Source of the DNA: Chamaecrista fasciculata
Taxonomy: Eukaryota > Streptophyta > Magnoliopsida > Fabales > Fabaceae
DNA: 64,000 nucleotides
Direction: 5' to 3'
Assembly (NCBI GenBank): GCA_003254925.1
Contig: QANZ01029950.1
Span: 1 to 64,000, forward strand
The notes under the pieces: generated by a model
What the model was told of the DNA's origin: nothing
The model's database searches: none
The model's input: only the letters and a program-made list of their open reading frames with translations
Part shown: positions 1-11,777 of the stretch, in pieces
Position numbering within the stretch: position 1 is the first letter of the stretch
Layout of the letters: each line of letters starts with the position of its first letter
Program-made: the position numbers and the translations under genes

Positions 1-971
1 TTTATTTTTGCTTCCGCTGCGTTAGGCGCCTACAATTCCCAACATTTTCTCCCCCGTCCCCGTTCCCCGACTCTCCACGGTCCCTGTGGGGATCCCCGGC
101 TCACAAAGAACACAATATAGAATCAACAATTGATGACATTTTGATTCAGTTGGAGATCTTGCAAAACTGTATTATGAAGTTTATATACTGATGAAATTTT
201 TAAAACAAGAAAATATTATTAATTTCTACCATTCTTGGATTGATGAAAAGAATAAAACTATAGGATTACTGAGCTCTTCACATCTGGAAATTTAAGGCAA
301 TACCGTAAGAAGAATAAAAATAAAGAAAAGTTGGATCATTAACTATTCAATGACAATATACCGAATAGAGTAGACTAAAGAAATTCATTGAGTAAAACCC
401 ATGTGTATTTTGTATTGAAGGATGTGATGGAGGCACTAGAACTAGAACGGCGGCGGCGGCAAACGGCGAACTGTGTTGAAGGATGAAGAAAGAGTGAATG
501 AGGGATCGATGTGATGGAGGTTGAAGGTTGAAGGTTGAAGGATGAAGATGAAGGACCTTGGAGATGGAGTGGTGGAGGAGGAAAGAGTGAGTGAAGAAGA
601 AGATGAAGTGAGTGGATGGAGATGGAGTGTTGGAAGAGGAAAGAGTGCGTGAAGAAGAAGATAGAGCGAGCAAAGTGGCGGCTAGGGTTAGATTGAGGGG
701 AGTGAAATAATATTACAATGATAGAAAAGAGAAAATTATAAATTTAGTCCATGTACAATAAATACATTTTAATTTAGTCCTTTTATAAGTACATAATTTT
801 CGAGGACGGGGACCCTGCGGGGCGGAGGGTATAGTCCCCGTCCCCGAATAGTATTCGGGGTAATATGTATCTCCATCCTCGCCCCGCGGGGAATTTTCCC
901 CCGCATCTGGGGATCCCCACGGGGCAATACCCGCGGGGATCCCCGTTTGTGGGGATAAATTGCCATCCCTA
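1..971. mobile_element. Non-autonomous hAT-like element, copy A (left end outside window)
   Basis: The G/C-rich end block around 790-970 ends in GCCATCCCTA. The region from about 45 onward matches the second copy at 17140-18567 nearly collinearly, without that copy's nested insert. No transposase is visible. The sequence between the ends is low-complexity GAAGATGGA-type repeat. The ORFs at 347-985 on the minus strand are read-through of these repeats, not genes. The first 40 bases do not match copy B, so the left junction is uncertain. Confidence 0.7.
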
Positions 972-1052
972 TCTGTACTTCTCATTTTCGTTTAAATTCT
1001 TTATGTAGAACGGGCTAATTCACCCCAAAAGAACTCACAAGGGGAGATGATT

Positions 1053-2616
1053 CACTATTAAAAAATCGGCTCTTAACGACGGTTCTTTCCCTATGGTTGT
1101 CACAACCATCGGTAGACACGCGGGATGTAATCACTTTACACAATCATATGAAGCGTCGGCCAAAGCACATTGAAGCGTCGGCAAGGAATTGAAAGACCAC
1201 CAAATTCGTTTCCCACCAAGGTTTTCATTATTCCCTCATCACTTTCATTCTGAGCGTCAATACTCAAATCCAAACCCTAAACAGAAATCGACTTTGCTCT
1301 CTACAAAGAAGCTCGAACCTAAATTTTATCTGCACAGCCTTCTTCCTTAAATCATCGTCTCTCCCTCCGTCGAATCATTCTTTGCTGCTCCGAAGATACA
1401 TTTCCAAGCGATAAAGAGCCTTCTCACCTCCGTCGAAGCCATCTCACAGCCATCTCTCATGTATGATTTCATATTCACGAAGTAAAATTTTGTATCGTCT
1501 GCAACTGGTTTGATATGGTTCTCGTGAATTCAGAAACTGAACGATTTTGGAGGCGTAGGTATCGGGAACACTGTCAACATCAACCTCTGTGCTTCTTTCT
1601 CCTACAGGTTCTTATGATTATTCAATTTCCTTATTTCCCTTCTGTTAAATAAAATTCTAGCGCAATTGCCTTGTTGAATGTTGCTTGCAAGTGATTAAGT
1701 TATTGACAATAATTGGCAAGAAACAATTAGGATTCTCTAGGTATTCATCTCCCTGTTTAAACAAATGGTAATTGATGATTCCATTCATGCACAGCCTTTG
1801 TTGACGTTGTCATAAATTTCTGAATTGATTCACTCTAGTTATGTTTCCCTTATTTATTCTCATAATACCCATATGTCTCTGCCTCTGCCTCTTAATTTCT
1901 GAGCTATATTTTTTTAATGCTCGATTGTGATGGAATTTTGAAGTGGATCTGTTGTTGTTCTTATGAATTAGAGTGAGTGAATGCTTTGAGAAGTATGGGA
2001 AAGAACAACTGTCGCCACTATGAACATATAATATTTTGAAATCACTTTGATATTTAATTGTTAGGATTATGCATATACATTTGATATTGAAGACATATAA
2101 TATATGCCATATATATGTTAAGACTTTTGTAATGTTTTAATTTTAATGACATAAATTTGGTATTTTATGAAACTTTCAAGATTGTTGTCAATTTATCTTT
2201 TGTAATGTTGATTTTAATTTAAAATTAATTTCAATTTTAATTTTATTGGAATTTATGAAAAAAAAATGAAGAATATTTCTAGCGACGGTTATAATCGTCG
2301 CTAGATATGGTTGAGGAGCAAAATTTGAAAGAGTTTAGCGACAATTGAAAGCGTCGGTATCTAGTTATAACTGTCGCTAGATATGGCTGAGAAGAGCGGA
2401 ATTTGGAAGGGTTTAGCGACGGTTATAACCGCCGCTAGCTATGTTTGAAAGCGCACTTTTGGTTGGGGTTTAGCGACGATTGTGACCGTCGCTATATTTG
2501 TCTAGCGACGATTATCCCTACGGTTGTTAAAATCGTCGCTAGAATGCTCCCGACGGTTAGAACCGTCGCTAAACCCAACATAAAACCGTTGCTAAATGCC
2601 TTTTTTTTTTGTAGTG
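1053..2616. mobile_element. Non-autonomous CACTA (CMC) transposon
   Basis: The element starts CACTATTAAAAAATCGG and ends TTTTGTAGTG, the inverted CACTA termini. It is flanked by the 3-bp duplication ATT at 1050-1052 and 2617-2619. The subterminal zones (1075-1180 and 2280-2600) carry many copies of TAGCGACGGTTATAACCGTCGCTA-like inverted motifs, typical of CACTA ends. It sits inside one LTR of the surrounding TRIM. No transposase ORF is present. The middle contains a gene-derived segment annotated separately. Confidence 0.85.
1534..1607 (+). pseudogene. Captured exon resembling a SelT-like gene
   Basis: Between an AG acceptor (1532-1533) and a GT donor (1608-1609) the sequence reads open and gives a peptide containing GGVGIGNTVNIN, then LCASFSYR. 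Plant SelT-like (thioredoxin-fold, ER) proteins have a very similar segment around their CxxC/CxxU redox site followed by SYR; this comparison is from knowledge of the family, without a database search. Here the second redox position is F, so the motif is broken. Upstream (about 1200-1480) is CT-rich, UTR-like sequence. I infer the CACTA element captured part of a host gene including intron borders. Confidence 0.55.
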
Positions 2617-2905
2617 ATTGCCTCATTATATATATATATATATAGAGTTAGAAAGCCTTATAACCAAGCAATGTGGGACTTCAATATGCCCTTCTCACAC
2701 TCAGCATAGGAGCCTGAAGCCAACGGGTTATTCCCAGGGCTGACCACAGTAACCTTCATTCAGCCCACATGCCCAAACCAAACTCTGATACTATGTAGAA
2801 AGGCCTAACTCACCCCAAAAGAACTCTCAAAGGTAGATGATTGTCTCATTATATATATATATAGTGTTAAAAAGCCTTTTAACCGAGCAATGTGGGACTT
2901 CAATA

Positions 2906-3420
2906 CTTTAATCACCACAACATCCATTATCTCTAGTGTGAGATCCTAGAATTTTAGAGTATAATTTTGGAGGAAGTAAAGTAGTATTAGGGGTTCTTAG
3001 TGTGTTAGATAGATTTTTAAACTAGTTTTAGACAATATTATAAGTTTTTAGTTTAAAAGTTTTAGAAATAAGAAAATCTATTTGTTTGAAATTTCAATTA
3101 TTATATTTGAGGTCTAAATAATTTTATAAGCTTGGGATTAATCATATTTATAATTAATTACTCATTTTCAAGAGTAATTAAAGTTTAAATAATTAAATTT
3201 CTCAAAATTAATTATAGAATAAGTTCAACAATTCGAGAGAAACTAATGCAATTAGAGTTTTTAAAATGCTTCCACCACCTTACACGATCACTCAAACAGG
3301 CATAGTAGAAGAGCTTAAGTGGACAACAGCAATAGTGGTTGACAGTAAAAAAGATTGGGGACAAAGTTGATAGTTGGTGTAAAGTTTGGGGACAAAATTA
3401 GTACTTTTGTCATTATTTTC
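2906..3420. other. AT-rich intergenic sequence with a MITE remnant
   Basis: No gene is visible. The stretch 3340-3412 matches one arm of a dispersed foldback family (phrases such as GGGGACAAAATTAGTACTTTTGTC) also seen near 20460-20540, 31560-31650 and 42330-42420. The rest is plain AT-rich DNA. Confidence 0.6.
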
Positions 3421-3904
3421 CAATGTTTTTAAAATCAAAACGGTCATTAAACCGACTGAAGCAGCGGTTCAATGTTCAATGGTTCAACCAGGGTCGGAAC
3501 GTTAATAATTAAATAAATTAAAAATAATATATTTAATTTAATATAATAAAAATATATTAATAAATACTAAAAATATATAATAAACTTTTTAAATATAAAC
3601 TTGATTGAGTAAGAAAGAGAGAACTAAGAGGATAAAAGATCAAATGTTGAAGTAAAAACTATTAAGTAGTTTATTGTTTTTAAGTTTAAACTTGATAAGA
3701 AAAATAAATCCTTTAAAATAGCATCATTTTAATCTAGAAAAGTATTAAAGAAAAAAAAATTGAAAAATAGAGCCTAGATCGGTTCAACCCTAAACCCGTA
3801 TGGTTCAGGGCGATTTTTCCGATTTTTACCCGATTCATCTGGTTCTTAATCCATATAATTTTGTATGCAACTCGGACCGATCTGGTTCGATTTTCACAGC
3901 CATG
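3421..3904. mobile_element. hAT-like MITE
   Basis: A 484-bp element with imperfect inverted ends (CAATGTTTTTAAAATC and GATTTTCACAGCCATG) and subterminal GGTTCAACC/GGTTCGA motifs. It is flanked by a perfect 8-bp duplication TTATTTTC at 3413-3420 and 3905-3912, the hallmark length for hAT elements. It has no coding capacity. Confidence 0.75.
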
Positions 3905-3912
3905 TTATTTTC

Positions 3913-4900
3913 CTTTAAGGCTTGTAGACATAGTTCATGTACCGAAGACAAGTGTACAATTCTTTAGTGGCAAAACTCCAAATCCATTCTTACACAATGT
4001 CATCATCACACAAAGCCAAATGTAATAATTAATTGTGAGATTGGAAGAGAAACTAAAATAGAGATAATTAATATACACATATCTAAAAAATATAACTAAA
4101 CTTTATTTTTTAGATCCAGCTAAGTAAAACGTAAATGGGACGTTTGATTATAGGGATTTATCTAAAGATATTTACAAGTATAGGACCAGGAAATAGGGTA
4201 CTAAAGTTTTATTACAATGATGAATATTTATTTTTATATACAAAATAAATGTGATAATAATTAAATTATAAAGATAAAAAATTAAATATTTAATACATAT
4301 TAAAATAATTTGATAATACGATTATAATTAAGATTTAATGTTTATTTCGAATGGTTATAAATGAAAATTGATATAAATATATATTCATATTAATAATAGA
4401 TATTAGATTAAAAATTAAAAAAAATATAGTACCCCATTCATATTCTATACAATGAAGTCATAAAGCACTTAAAAAAAGAGTAAAGTGCACTTTTGGTCCA
4501 TAACTTTGACAAAGGTTTCAATTTGGTCCCATAACTTTTTTTTGTTGCAATTTTGGTCCCATAACTTTTGAAAATGTCTCACCGTTGGTCCCAAGCTGAT
4601 TTCCATCCATTATCTGCCGTTAAATTCACTTTATCCATATTTGTCACGTCATCATTCAACTCAGTTTGTCAGATCATCTTTAAGATAGTATTAATGTCAA
4701 TATTCAGCGGTGAGAACAAAACGTTGCTATTAATTGTCATGCCTTTAGTGGCGACAATCAATGTCGCCAGTAATGCTTTCACTTCTATGGCAACACTTTA
4801 AAGTTTGCCACAAAAAATCTTACATTTAGTGGCGACTTTTGAGGTTGCCACCAAATGTCGCCATAATACCTTGGTTTTCTTGTCGTGGAGGATAACTTTT
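3913..4900. other. AT-rich sequence and degenerate transposon ends
   Basis: 3913-4470 is AT-rich with no gene. 4470-4580 carries phrases of the form TTTGGTCCCATAACTTTT, one arm of a foldback element. 4730-4885 carries repeated TAGTGGCGAC / GTTGCCAC motifs like CACTA subterminal repeats, but no clean terminus was found. Confidence 0.5.
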
Positions 4901-6042
4901 GGGTAAATTACAGAAAATGGCCATGTGGTTTGACCCATTTTCAGATAGGGTCCATGTGGTTTAAAAAGTTTCAAATTGGGACCTGTGGTTTTCTCTGTTA
5001 GCAAATAGGGTCCCAAGTGGTTTTTTCATCCAAAATGAATTTTAAGATGGACTGTTTTGCAATTTGAGCATTTTTTCTATTAAAACAAACTAAAAAAGGA
5101 CTAATTTACGATTTGAACCCAAATACAAATATTTTTTTACGAAGTGAACCATATCTTGGTTGTGCTTTCACGATCAGAGGCATATATATATTCACTCAAT
5201 TTATGAAATCCAAATGTTTTGCATTTGAATATCACTAATCCTTGTCTCAGATTGTTAAATTTATTCAGTGATATGGTTCATTTAGTAGGTTAAGTAAGCT
5301 TGTAAAAGCAAACACAGTGAGATTGGGCAGATTTGACGAAGTGCGTTTGGGCTTCGCGAACAGTGGACAGACGCATTTTTCACGGCGAAGCTGGCATCTG
5401 ACGGTGGTTCGCGGTGGGACTTGGACAGACCTGGTCGGCAGTGGACGGCCGCGGTGGACGAAGGAGAGCTGGGTCACAAGCTGAGTTTGACGCATCGTGA
5501 GGAGATTTTTTCAGCGTGCGAACAACAGAAATTGATGGAGGTTCGTCGGCGGTGGTTCTGAGTTGCTGATAGAGAAGTTCGGTGGTCTCTATGGTGATGG
5601 AGACGTAGGTTCGTCATCCTCTGCCGCCCCATCGAGTCGATCGCACATGATCGAATGGAAAACCGGAAGCAGAAATTGTAGCGTGATGCAGATGCAGCGA
5701 ATTGGAAACACCGGCCACTATTGGAAGTCAACCTCTAGTAACAATGGAGTCGATAGCAGATGAGGCGTGGTGGAGAAATCATCAGCGGTGAACTCGATGG
5801 GTTGCTTTACTTTTAGTATTTTAGTTCAAATTGCAAAATAGTCCTTTTCTAATTTATTTTAATAGAAAAAGTGCTCAAATTACAAAACAATCCATCTTAA
5901 AATTCATTTTGGATGAAAAAAACCACTTGGGACCCTATTTGTTAACGGAGGAAACCACATACCCCAATTTAAAACTTTTTAAAACACATAGACTTTATCT
6001 GAAAATGGGTCAAACTACATGGCCTTTTTCTATAATTTACCC
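4901..6042. mobile_element. MULE with long terminal inverted repeats and non-repeat cargo
   Basis: Inverted repeats of about 200 bp (4901-5110 and 5830-6042) begin GGGTAAATTAC and end ATAATTTACCC. A perfect 9-bp duplication ATAACTTTT lies at 4892-4900 and 6043-6051, diagnostic of Mutator-like elements. The centre (about 5300-5790) is clearly richer in G/C than the arms and surroundings, as in Pack-MULEs with captured gene sequence. ORFs there run both ways (5265-5763), but I recognise no domain and would not call a gene. Confidence 0.85.
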
Positions 6043-6051
6043 ATAACTTTT

Positions 6052-6439
6052 AGATCTTAACGAGGTTTCAAGAATTTGTTATAACAAAACATGGTGAGAT
6101 GGGAGTCCCACGATGCTCAATCAATTCAAATGGAGAAGAGATATTCAAGGGATTGAGAGTGAAAGATATATATATATATATAGAGAGAGAGAGAAGAGTA
6201 AATTATATTGGGGTAGTTGAAAAATTGAAAAGTGACAACATTGTTTGTTGTAAGATGATAGCACCCCAAAGCTTTCCTGCCAACATGGTTTCTCTGTCAT
6301 GTTGGTGTTTTAGGATAACCACTATCCTGTCTCAAGTCACTTTCAATAGTTGCAAACAACTCTCACAACACAGTCATTTTTTCCTCAACCACTACTCCTC
6401 ATTACGCTGTGTTAAAATGTTAATAGAATAAGTTAATTT
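6052..6439. other. Unassigned spacer with TA/GA microsatellite
   Basis: Contains a short (TA)n(GA)n tract at about 6165-6193. The ORF across 6099-6431 has no recognisable domain and reads through the microsatellite, so it is not called. Confidence 0.5.
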
Positions 6440-6448
6440 TATATATAG

Positions 6449-7304
6449 GTCAAAATTTATTTTGGTTCCTAATATTTATCTCAAGATACGTTTTGGTTCA
6501 TAATGTTCTTTTTGTTTCATTTTGGTCTTTAATATTTTCTAAAAGTTTCATCATTGATCCCTCACTATTAAATATGAACATATGGTCATATCTATCTCAT
6601 TTCAACCCGAATGCAATTAAATTAAAGTTGCGGGTTAAATTTGATGAGTTCTTTCCTTGCCTAGTAAGAGTCATCAACAAATGATGTCAAATCCAATATG
6701 AAATTAGACAAAAAAAAAATGGGTTGCTTGTTTCATGATTACAGTTATATCTCTCTTGTTTCTAGTCCGAATACAATGGAACTAGAGTTACAAGTGACTC
6801 TTGACGAGTTCTTTCTTTGTCTAGTTGGGACCATTGACAAATGAGGTCAAATAGTACTTTGAAAGTTAATATTGATGTTTTGACCAAACTCACATTCGGA
6901 GTACTATTTGACATCGTTTGCCAACGGTCCCAATTGGATAGAGAAGGAATTTGTCAAGAGTAATTTGTAGCTCTGATTTCGTTGTATTAGGACTTGAAAC
7001 GAGAGAAATATAATGAATTCTTGAAACAAGCGTCTCATTTTTGGGTTGAATTTCATACTCGATATGACATCGTTTGTTGATGACTTCAATTATATTGGAA
7101 AAAGAAAGAACTCATCAAATTTAACTTGTAGCTCTGATTTAATTGTATTTGTATTTGAAACGGGAGAGATATGACTATATTCAATAGTTCGAAACCAATG
7201 ATGAAACTTATAAGAAACATTAAGGACCAAAATGGAACAAAAAAACATTGGGGACCAAAATGGAACTTAGGGTAAACATTAGGGACCAAAATAGGTTTTC
7301 AGCC
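6449..7304. mobile_element. MULE-like foldback element
   Basis: Inverted arms start GGTCAAAATTTATTTTGGT and end with the reverse complement near 7270-7304 (GGGACCAAAATAGGTTTTC). Flanks TTATATATA (6440-6448) and TTATATATT (7305-7313) match at 8 of 9 bases, consistent with an old 9-bp duplication. The internal segments are themselves inverted repeats. No coding capacity. Confidence 0.65.
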
Positions 7305-7425
7305 TTATATATTTAATGAAGAAACATTAGTGTTTGCTTTTACATTTTTCAAAAGATTTTTGTAAATGAATCGTATCCTGCTGAACTAATGTTTTTATTA
7401 CAAATTAAAACATATTATATATACA

Positions 7426-8290
7426 AGTTAAATTCTCATTTTGATCCCTAATAGTTACCTTAAATTTTGTTTTGGTCCCTAATATTTTTTTATTCCATTT
7501 TGGTCCTTAATGTTTTCCAACAGTTCAATTTTGGTCCTAACTATTGAATATTGACATATCTCTCTCATTTTACCAAATTCGATGAGATTAAAGTTATAGA
7601 TTGTTCTTGATGAGTTCTTTCTCTTTTCAATTGGGATCAACGACAAGTGAGGCTAAGTTGAGCCTAAAATCGAGCCTGAATGTGGATCTCCCATTTTATG
7701 GAACCAGTCATATCTCTCTTATTTCAAGATTAAATGTGACAAAATCAGAGCTTAGGTTACTCTTGATGAGTTATTTTTTTGTCCATTTAGAGCCATCGAC
7801 AAATGAGGTCAAATAGTACTCCCAAATTTGGTATTCGTGTTTTGACCAATCCCACTTTTGGAGTACTATTTGTCGATATCCCCAACTGGACAGAGAAAAA
7901 ACTGGTTAAGAGTAACCCGTAACTTCGATTTCGTTACATTCAGACTTGAAACAAAAGAAATATGACCAACTTCATGAAATAAAAGGCTCACTTTTGGGTC
8001 TGATTTCATGCCCAATTTAACCTCGTTTGTTGGCGGTCCCAATTGGACATAAAAAAAACTTATTAAGAATAACTTGTAGCTTCAGTTTTGTCGTATTTAT
8101 ATTTAAAACGAAATAAATATGACAATATTAAGTAGTTTTGGACTAACCGTTGAACTATTAGGAAATATTAAGGACCAAAACAAAACTATTGAGAAACATT
8201 AAGGATCAAAACAAAACAAAAAATAAGAACTAAAATAGAATTTAGAGTAAATATTAGGGACCAACATGAAGTTTTTACTTTTTACCTATT
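7426..8290. mobile_element. MULE-like foldback element, same family as 6449-7304
   Basis: The left arm (TTTTGGTCCCTAATATT phrases, 7436-7550) is repeated inverted at 8145-8280 (AATATTAGGGACC). The arrangement and several internal phrases match the previous element and the one at 52107-52883. No clear target duplication was found, so the ends are approximate. Confidence 0.5.
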
Positions 8291-8299
8291 TATATATCC

Positions 8300-8923
8300 T
8301 GATAATAGGCCCAATAATTAGGAGGCCTAATTGGCAGAAGATGCCCTTGGCCCAGCACGCCATAGGCCCACAGGGTAGGGCGAGAACGCCCTTAACCCCG
8401 CTAGAGCAAGGGCGCCCATAACCATAGAGGGCATGGGCGCCCACGGAGCATAAGGACGCGAGGAATAAGGAAACATTCCCTGAACCAATCAGGAACCAAT
8501 CAAGGATCAACCAAGATCCACTGTCAATCAAGACAAATCCCCCAGAGATCTCTGCCTTGGCCATCAAGGCGCCCTACACAAATAAGGAAATAGTGACTCA
8601 CTTATCCTTAATTAACAAAACAATATCTTCCTACATGAAATAGGAAAGATTATGATTCACCTCCCATATCACTCAAGATATCTCTTCTACAATCAAGGAA
8701 GTTTCCTTAAACGGACTCTCCTCAATAAGCCTATAAATAGAAGATGGTGACTCTATGAAAGGTACGTAACTCACATTACTCACGCTACTCATGCTAGCTC
8801 ATACTCTTACTAACTTAAGCTTCGGAGGTGAATCACAGGGGAGCCCCCCCTGTGGTTCATTGTCTTGCAGGAAAATCTTGCAGCGAACTGGGAAACGACC
8901 CCCGACCAAATCCTAGTTCATCA
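8300..8923 (+). repeat. LTR 1 (outer 5' LTR)
   Basis: 624 bp, TG...CA. It carries a TATA-type box CTATAAATAG about three quarters along (about 8732-8741), followed by an R/U5 region with GAGCCCCCCCTGTGG. By eye it has about 4 private base differences from the other two copies. Confidence 0.9.
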
Positions 8924-8927
8924 CTAG
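8924..8927 (+). other. Four-base LTR-LTR junction (CTAG)
   Basis: Between the CA end of LTR 1 and the TG start of LTR 2 are exactly four bases, CTAG. One C separates an LTR end from the primer-binding site (9552), and TAG precedes the TG of LTR 3 (13749-13751). The junction therefore equals the end sequences of an unintegrated linear cDNA joined head to tail, as in a 2-LTR circle. Confidence 0.75.
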
Positions 8928-9551
8928 TGATAATAGGCCCAATAATTAGGAGGCCCAATTGGCAGAAGATGCCCTTAGCCCAGCACGCCATAGGCCCACA
9001 GGGTAGGGCGAGAACGCCCTTAACCACGCTAGGGCAAGGGCGCCCATAACCATAGAGGGCATGGGCGCCCACGGAGCATAAGGACGCGAGGAATAAGGAA
9101 ACATTCCCTGAACCAATCAGGAACCAATCAAGGATCAACCAAGATCCTCTGTCAATCAAGACAGATCCCCCAGAGATCTCTGCCTTGGCCATCAAGGCGC
9201 CCTACACAAATAAGGAAATAGTGACTCACTTATCCTTAATTAACAAAACAATATCTTCCTACAAGAAATAGGAAAGATTATGATTCACCTCCCATATCAC
9301 TCAAGATATCTCTTCTACAATCAAGGAAGTTTCCTTAAACGGACTCTCCTCAATAAGCCTATAAATAGAAGATGGTGACTCTATGAAAGGTACGTAACTC
9401 ACATTACTCACGCTACTCATGCTAGCTCATACTCTTACTAACTTAAGCTTCGGAGGTGAATCACAGGGGAGCCCCCCCTGTGGTTCTTTGTCTTGCAGGA
9501 AAATCTTGCAGCGAACTGGGAAACGACCCCCGGCCAAATCCTAGTTCATGA
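8928..9551 (+). repeat. LTR 2 (inner 5' LTR)
   Basis: 624 bp, same ends except the terminal CA is GA. It is followed by one C and then the primer-binding site, so this copy works as the 5' LTR of the internal region. By eye about 6 private differences. Confidence 0.9.
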
Positions 9552-9552
9552 C

Positions 9553-9570
9553 TGGCGCCGTCTGTGGGGA
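9553..9570 (+). other. Primer-binding site
   Basis: TGGCGCCGTCTGTGGGGA starts one base after the LTR 2 end. It begins TGG, complementary to a tRNA 3' CCA, and is of the TGGCGCC type common in plant Ty3/gypsy elements. The tRNA species was not determined. Confidence 0.8.
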
Positions 9571-9739
9571 ACAAATCAAAAGCTTTGTTCCTCTAAAAAT
9601 TTTGAGCTTGAAAAAGATGGAGAAATTGTTTGATCTTGGGAGTAAAAAATAGCTCTCAAGCTTATAATTATTTATTAGCATTACAATTATTATTGTTCAA
9701 AAAAAAATAATATAAAATAAAATATCAGAATGCGCTGAA

Positions 9740-10256
9740 AAAAAAACCCCTGCTTCCCAAAGCCGAACAAAACGCTGCTCACAACACTGTCGTCGGTTCA
9801 GCACCGAGCACATCCGTCGCGCTGCTGCCGCCGCCGTCCCGTCTCCGCCACCGAGCGCCGCAGACTCTGTCACCAGTCAGCTCTGGAACAACGCAGCGCA
9901 CAAACGCACAGCCTCGAACGCACACTCGAGCCGCTCCCAGTATCCGCGTCGCGCACGCCGCCGTGGCCACCACCGGTCACGCCTTCGCCGCCGGATGCCG
10001 CAGGCTCCATCGCCGGTCTGGTCTGGAGGTCCGCCGCTGCTCTCCGCTGAAGAACAAGCCACCGTTGCACAAGCTCGAACGCTGCCTTCTCCCCTTCCAA
10101 ACGCCATGCCTCCCGAAGCCACCACGGGCCACATCTTCGCCGCCGAGCGCTGTAGAGGCCGTCGCTTTTTGAGCTTTGGAGGCCGACGGCCCCTCCTCCC
10201 CCTCCTCACGCCGTCAGATCTGGCGGGTATGGCGAATCGCCGAAGCACCAAGACAG
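9740..10256. other. GC-rich block inside the LTR element
   Basis: About 500 bp of CCG/GCC-rich sequence, far above the surrounding base composition. Long ORFs exist in several frames on both strands because stop codons are rare at this composition. None shows a domain. It resembles the 5' part of a host gene; after about 10256 the composition drops abruptly to intron-like T-rich sequence. Confidence 0.5.
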
Positions 10257-10919
10257 TAATTTCTTTCCCTTTCTATTAGTTTATTTCAAAATTTGGGCGA
10301 TTGATATCTCATCTGAACTTGACCTGGACAAATATAGTAATTTAGACATGAATTGCAAACCCAGCTGGCTTTCTTCATGCTTGTTTGAAGCTTATTTGCA
10401 AATTTTTGGATCTGCATATTATCCCAATCACCTAGATTCGAAATTTTTGATAATGTCTACTAGGTATTAGATAAAATGCCTACAAGAGAAATGGGATACT
10501 CTAACAAACAATTTGGATAAGATTATATATACATGCTCACTATGTTTATTGTATAGTATGCTCGGGATGTGTAGTTCATAACATGCTAGGATGTTAATTT
10601 TATCCTCATTTGACATAGTTGAAAGAACCCAAGATTTTATACTTTCCAATGGTCCTGCAACTTGAGTTGAAATGTGTTATTGTGAAACCAAGTCTAGTTG
10701 TTTCTTTATGCGAAGTCCAATTTGCTGTTTGTGTAGCTTGACTACATGTCTTACTTTACTTAAAAAGCTATTGCTATGCCTAATGGATTATGGCAAAATA
10801 AAACCCCATTTATACATGGTCAATGAGTATTCTCTCTTACATGTTGCTCAATACGCATAAATATATGTGCTTAACCGCTTGTCTTGGAAGGACACTTTTA
10901 TTGTAATAAAGTGATGCAG

Positions 10920-11009
10920 GATTTAGTGAGGAAGAATTCACGCCTCAAGTGTATTTTGTTACAAAATACCATGCTCCAATAACAGCTACGTACAAGCACC
11001 TTATCAAAG
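10920..11009 (+). pseudogene. Exon-like cassette 1 in the LTR element
   Basis: A 90-nt segment with a preceding GATGCAG acceptor and a following G-GT donor reads open in one frame (SEEEFTPQVYFVTKYHAP...). It is flanked by T-rich intron-like sequence. I do not recognise the protein family. It is inferred to be a captured host exon. Confidence 0.4.
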
Positions 11010-11059
11010 GTCCCATGACACCGGTTGGCGGTCCTGACCAAGCGGAATGCAAGTTATAT

Positions 11060-11165
11060 TAAGTTAGTTGCCTCCAACGGCACGGGCGCCACAGCCGTAA
11101 ACGTAGACGCCAATGGGAACGCGGACGCCGATGTGAATACAGGCGCTACCGCGAACATGGTTTTA
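11060..11165 (+). repeat. GC-rich short-period repeat
   Basis: Imperfect repeats of GGCGCC, GACGCC and GTAAA-like 6-12 bp units (about 11080-11160), translating in one frame to an N/G/A/D/T-rich low-complexity peptide. A similar patch is at about 12100-12185. Confidence 0.45.
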
Positions 11166-11777
11166 CAAGATGAGTTCAACTTCTAAAATTAACTTTGGTT
11201 ACGAACTTGCTATTCGCCATTATTTAAATATATGCATGCTTAATTGCTTACCTAATTGCTTACACTCTCATTTTTTGGCCCTCTGTCAGTTCTGTAATGA
11301 CTATGCATGTCTTTTAGACTCATACATACCTTTCTTTCATGCCTACAATCACTTTTAACATAAGTTACGATAACTTTTTTACTTTGTAGTTTAGTCCCTT
11401 TCTTACCCGTGAGTTTTGCATTGAGATGGATGATTATTTTTTGTCACTTAAAACCAAATACATGCATTTATAGAATTCCACATATGTCAATCTTATGTGC
11501 ATTTATTTTCCTGGCATATGGTGCATAAACGCCATTATACATTTATACATACGCATTTATATGCTTTACTCACTCTCTTGGTTGGAGAACATTTATGTCA
11601 CTTGCAGGTCCCAAACAATGTAATTCATATGCGTTGTGTTTAAAATTCAGCTTTCACTCCAATTTGCTTATCTATGATATTTTTTTAATCATCCAAATCT
11701 TGTATCTATTGACATAGAAATTGCATTTGAAAACTCCTCTAAGCATAGAGGATTAATGCGATAACTGAACATTGCAG

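Larger units (their letters stand above)
1004..2905 (-). mobile_element. TRIM (miniature LTR retrotransposon), split by a CACTA element
   Basis: Two direct repeats of about 110 bp form the LTRs: 1004-2686 (interrupted by the CACTA element) and 2794-2905. Each begins TGTAGAA and ends ACTTCAATA on the + strand. The unit is flanked by a perfect 5-bp duplication CTTTA at 999-1003 and 2906-2910. On the minus strand the LTR at 2794 is followed by TATCAGAGTTTGG, close to the initiator-Met tRNA primer site (TGGTATCAGAG). This sets the orientation. The internal part is only about 107 bp (2687-2793) and has no coding capacity. Confidence 0.75.

Noticed and set aside
8286-9195. ORFs repeated at 8286-8567, 8857-9195 and 13714-14019
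   Set aside because: They lie in the LTR copies and are identical because the LTRs are; the frames are not conserved domains.
9779-10279. Overlapping ORFs of 64-124 aa on both strands
   Set aside because: GC-rich sequence keeps many frames open; no domain is seen, and the block is inside a retrotransposon.
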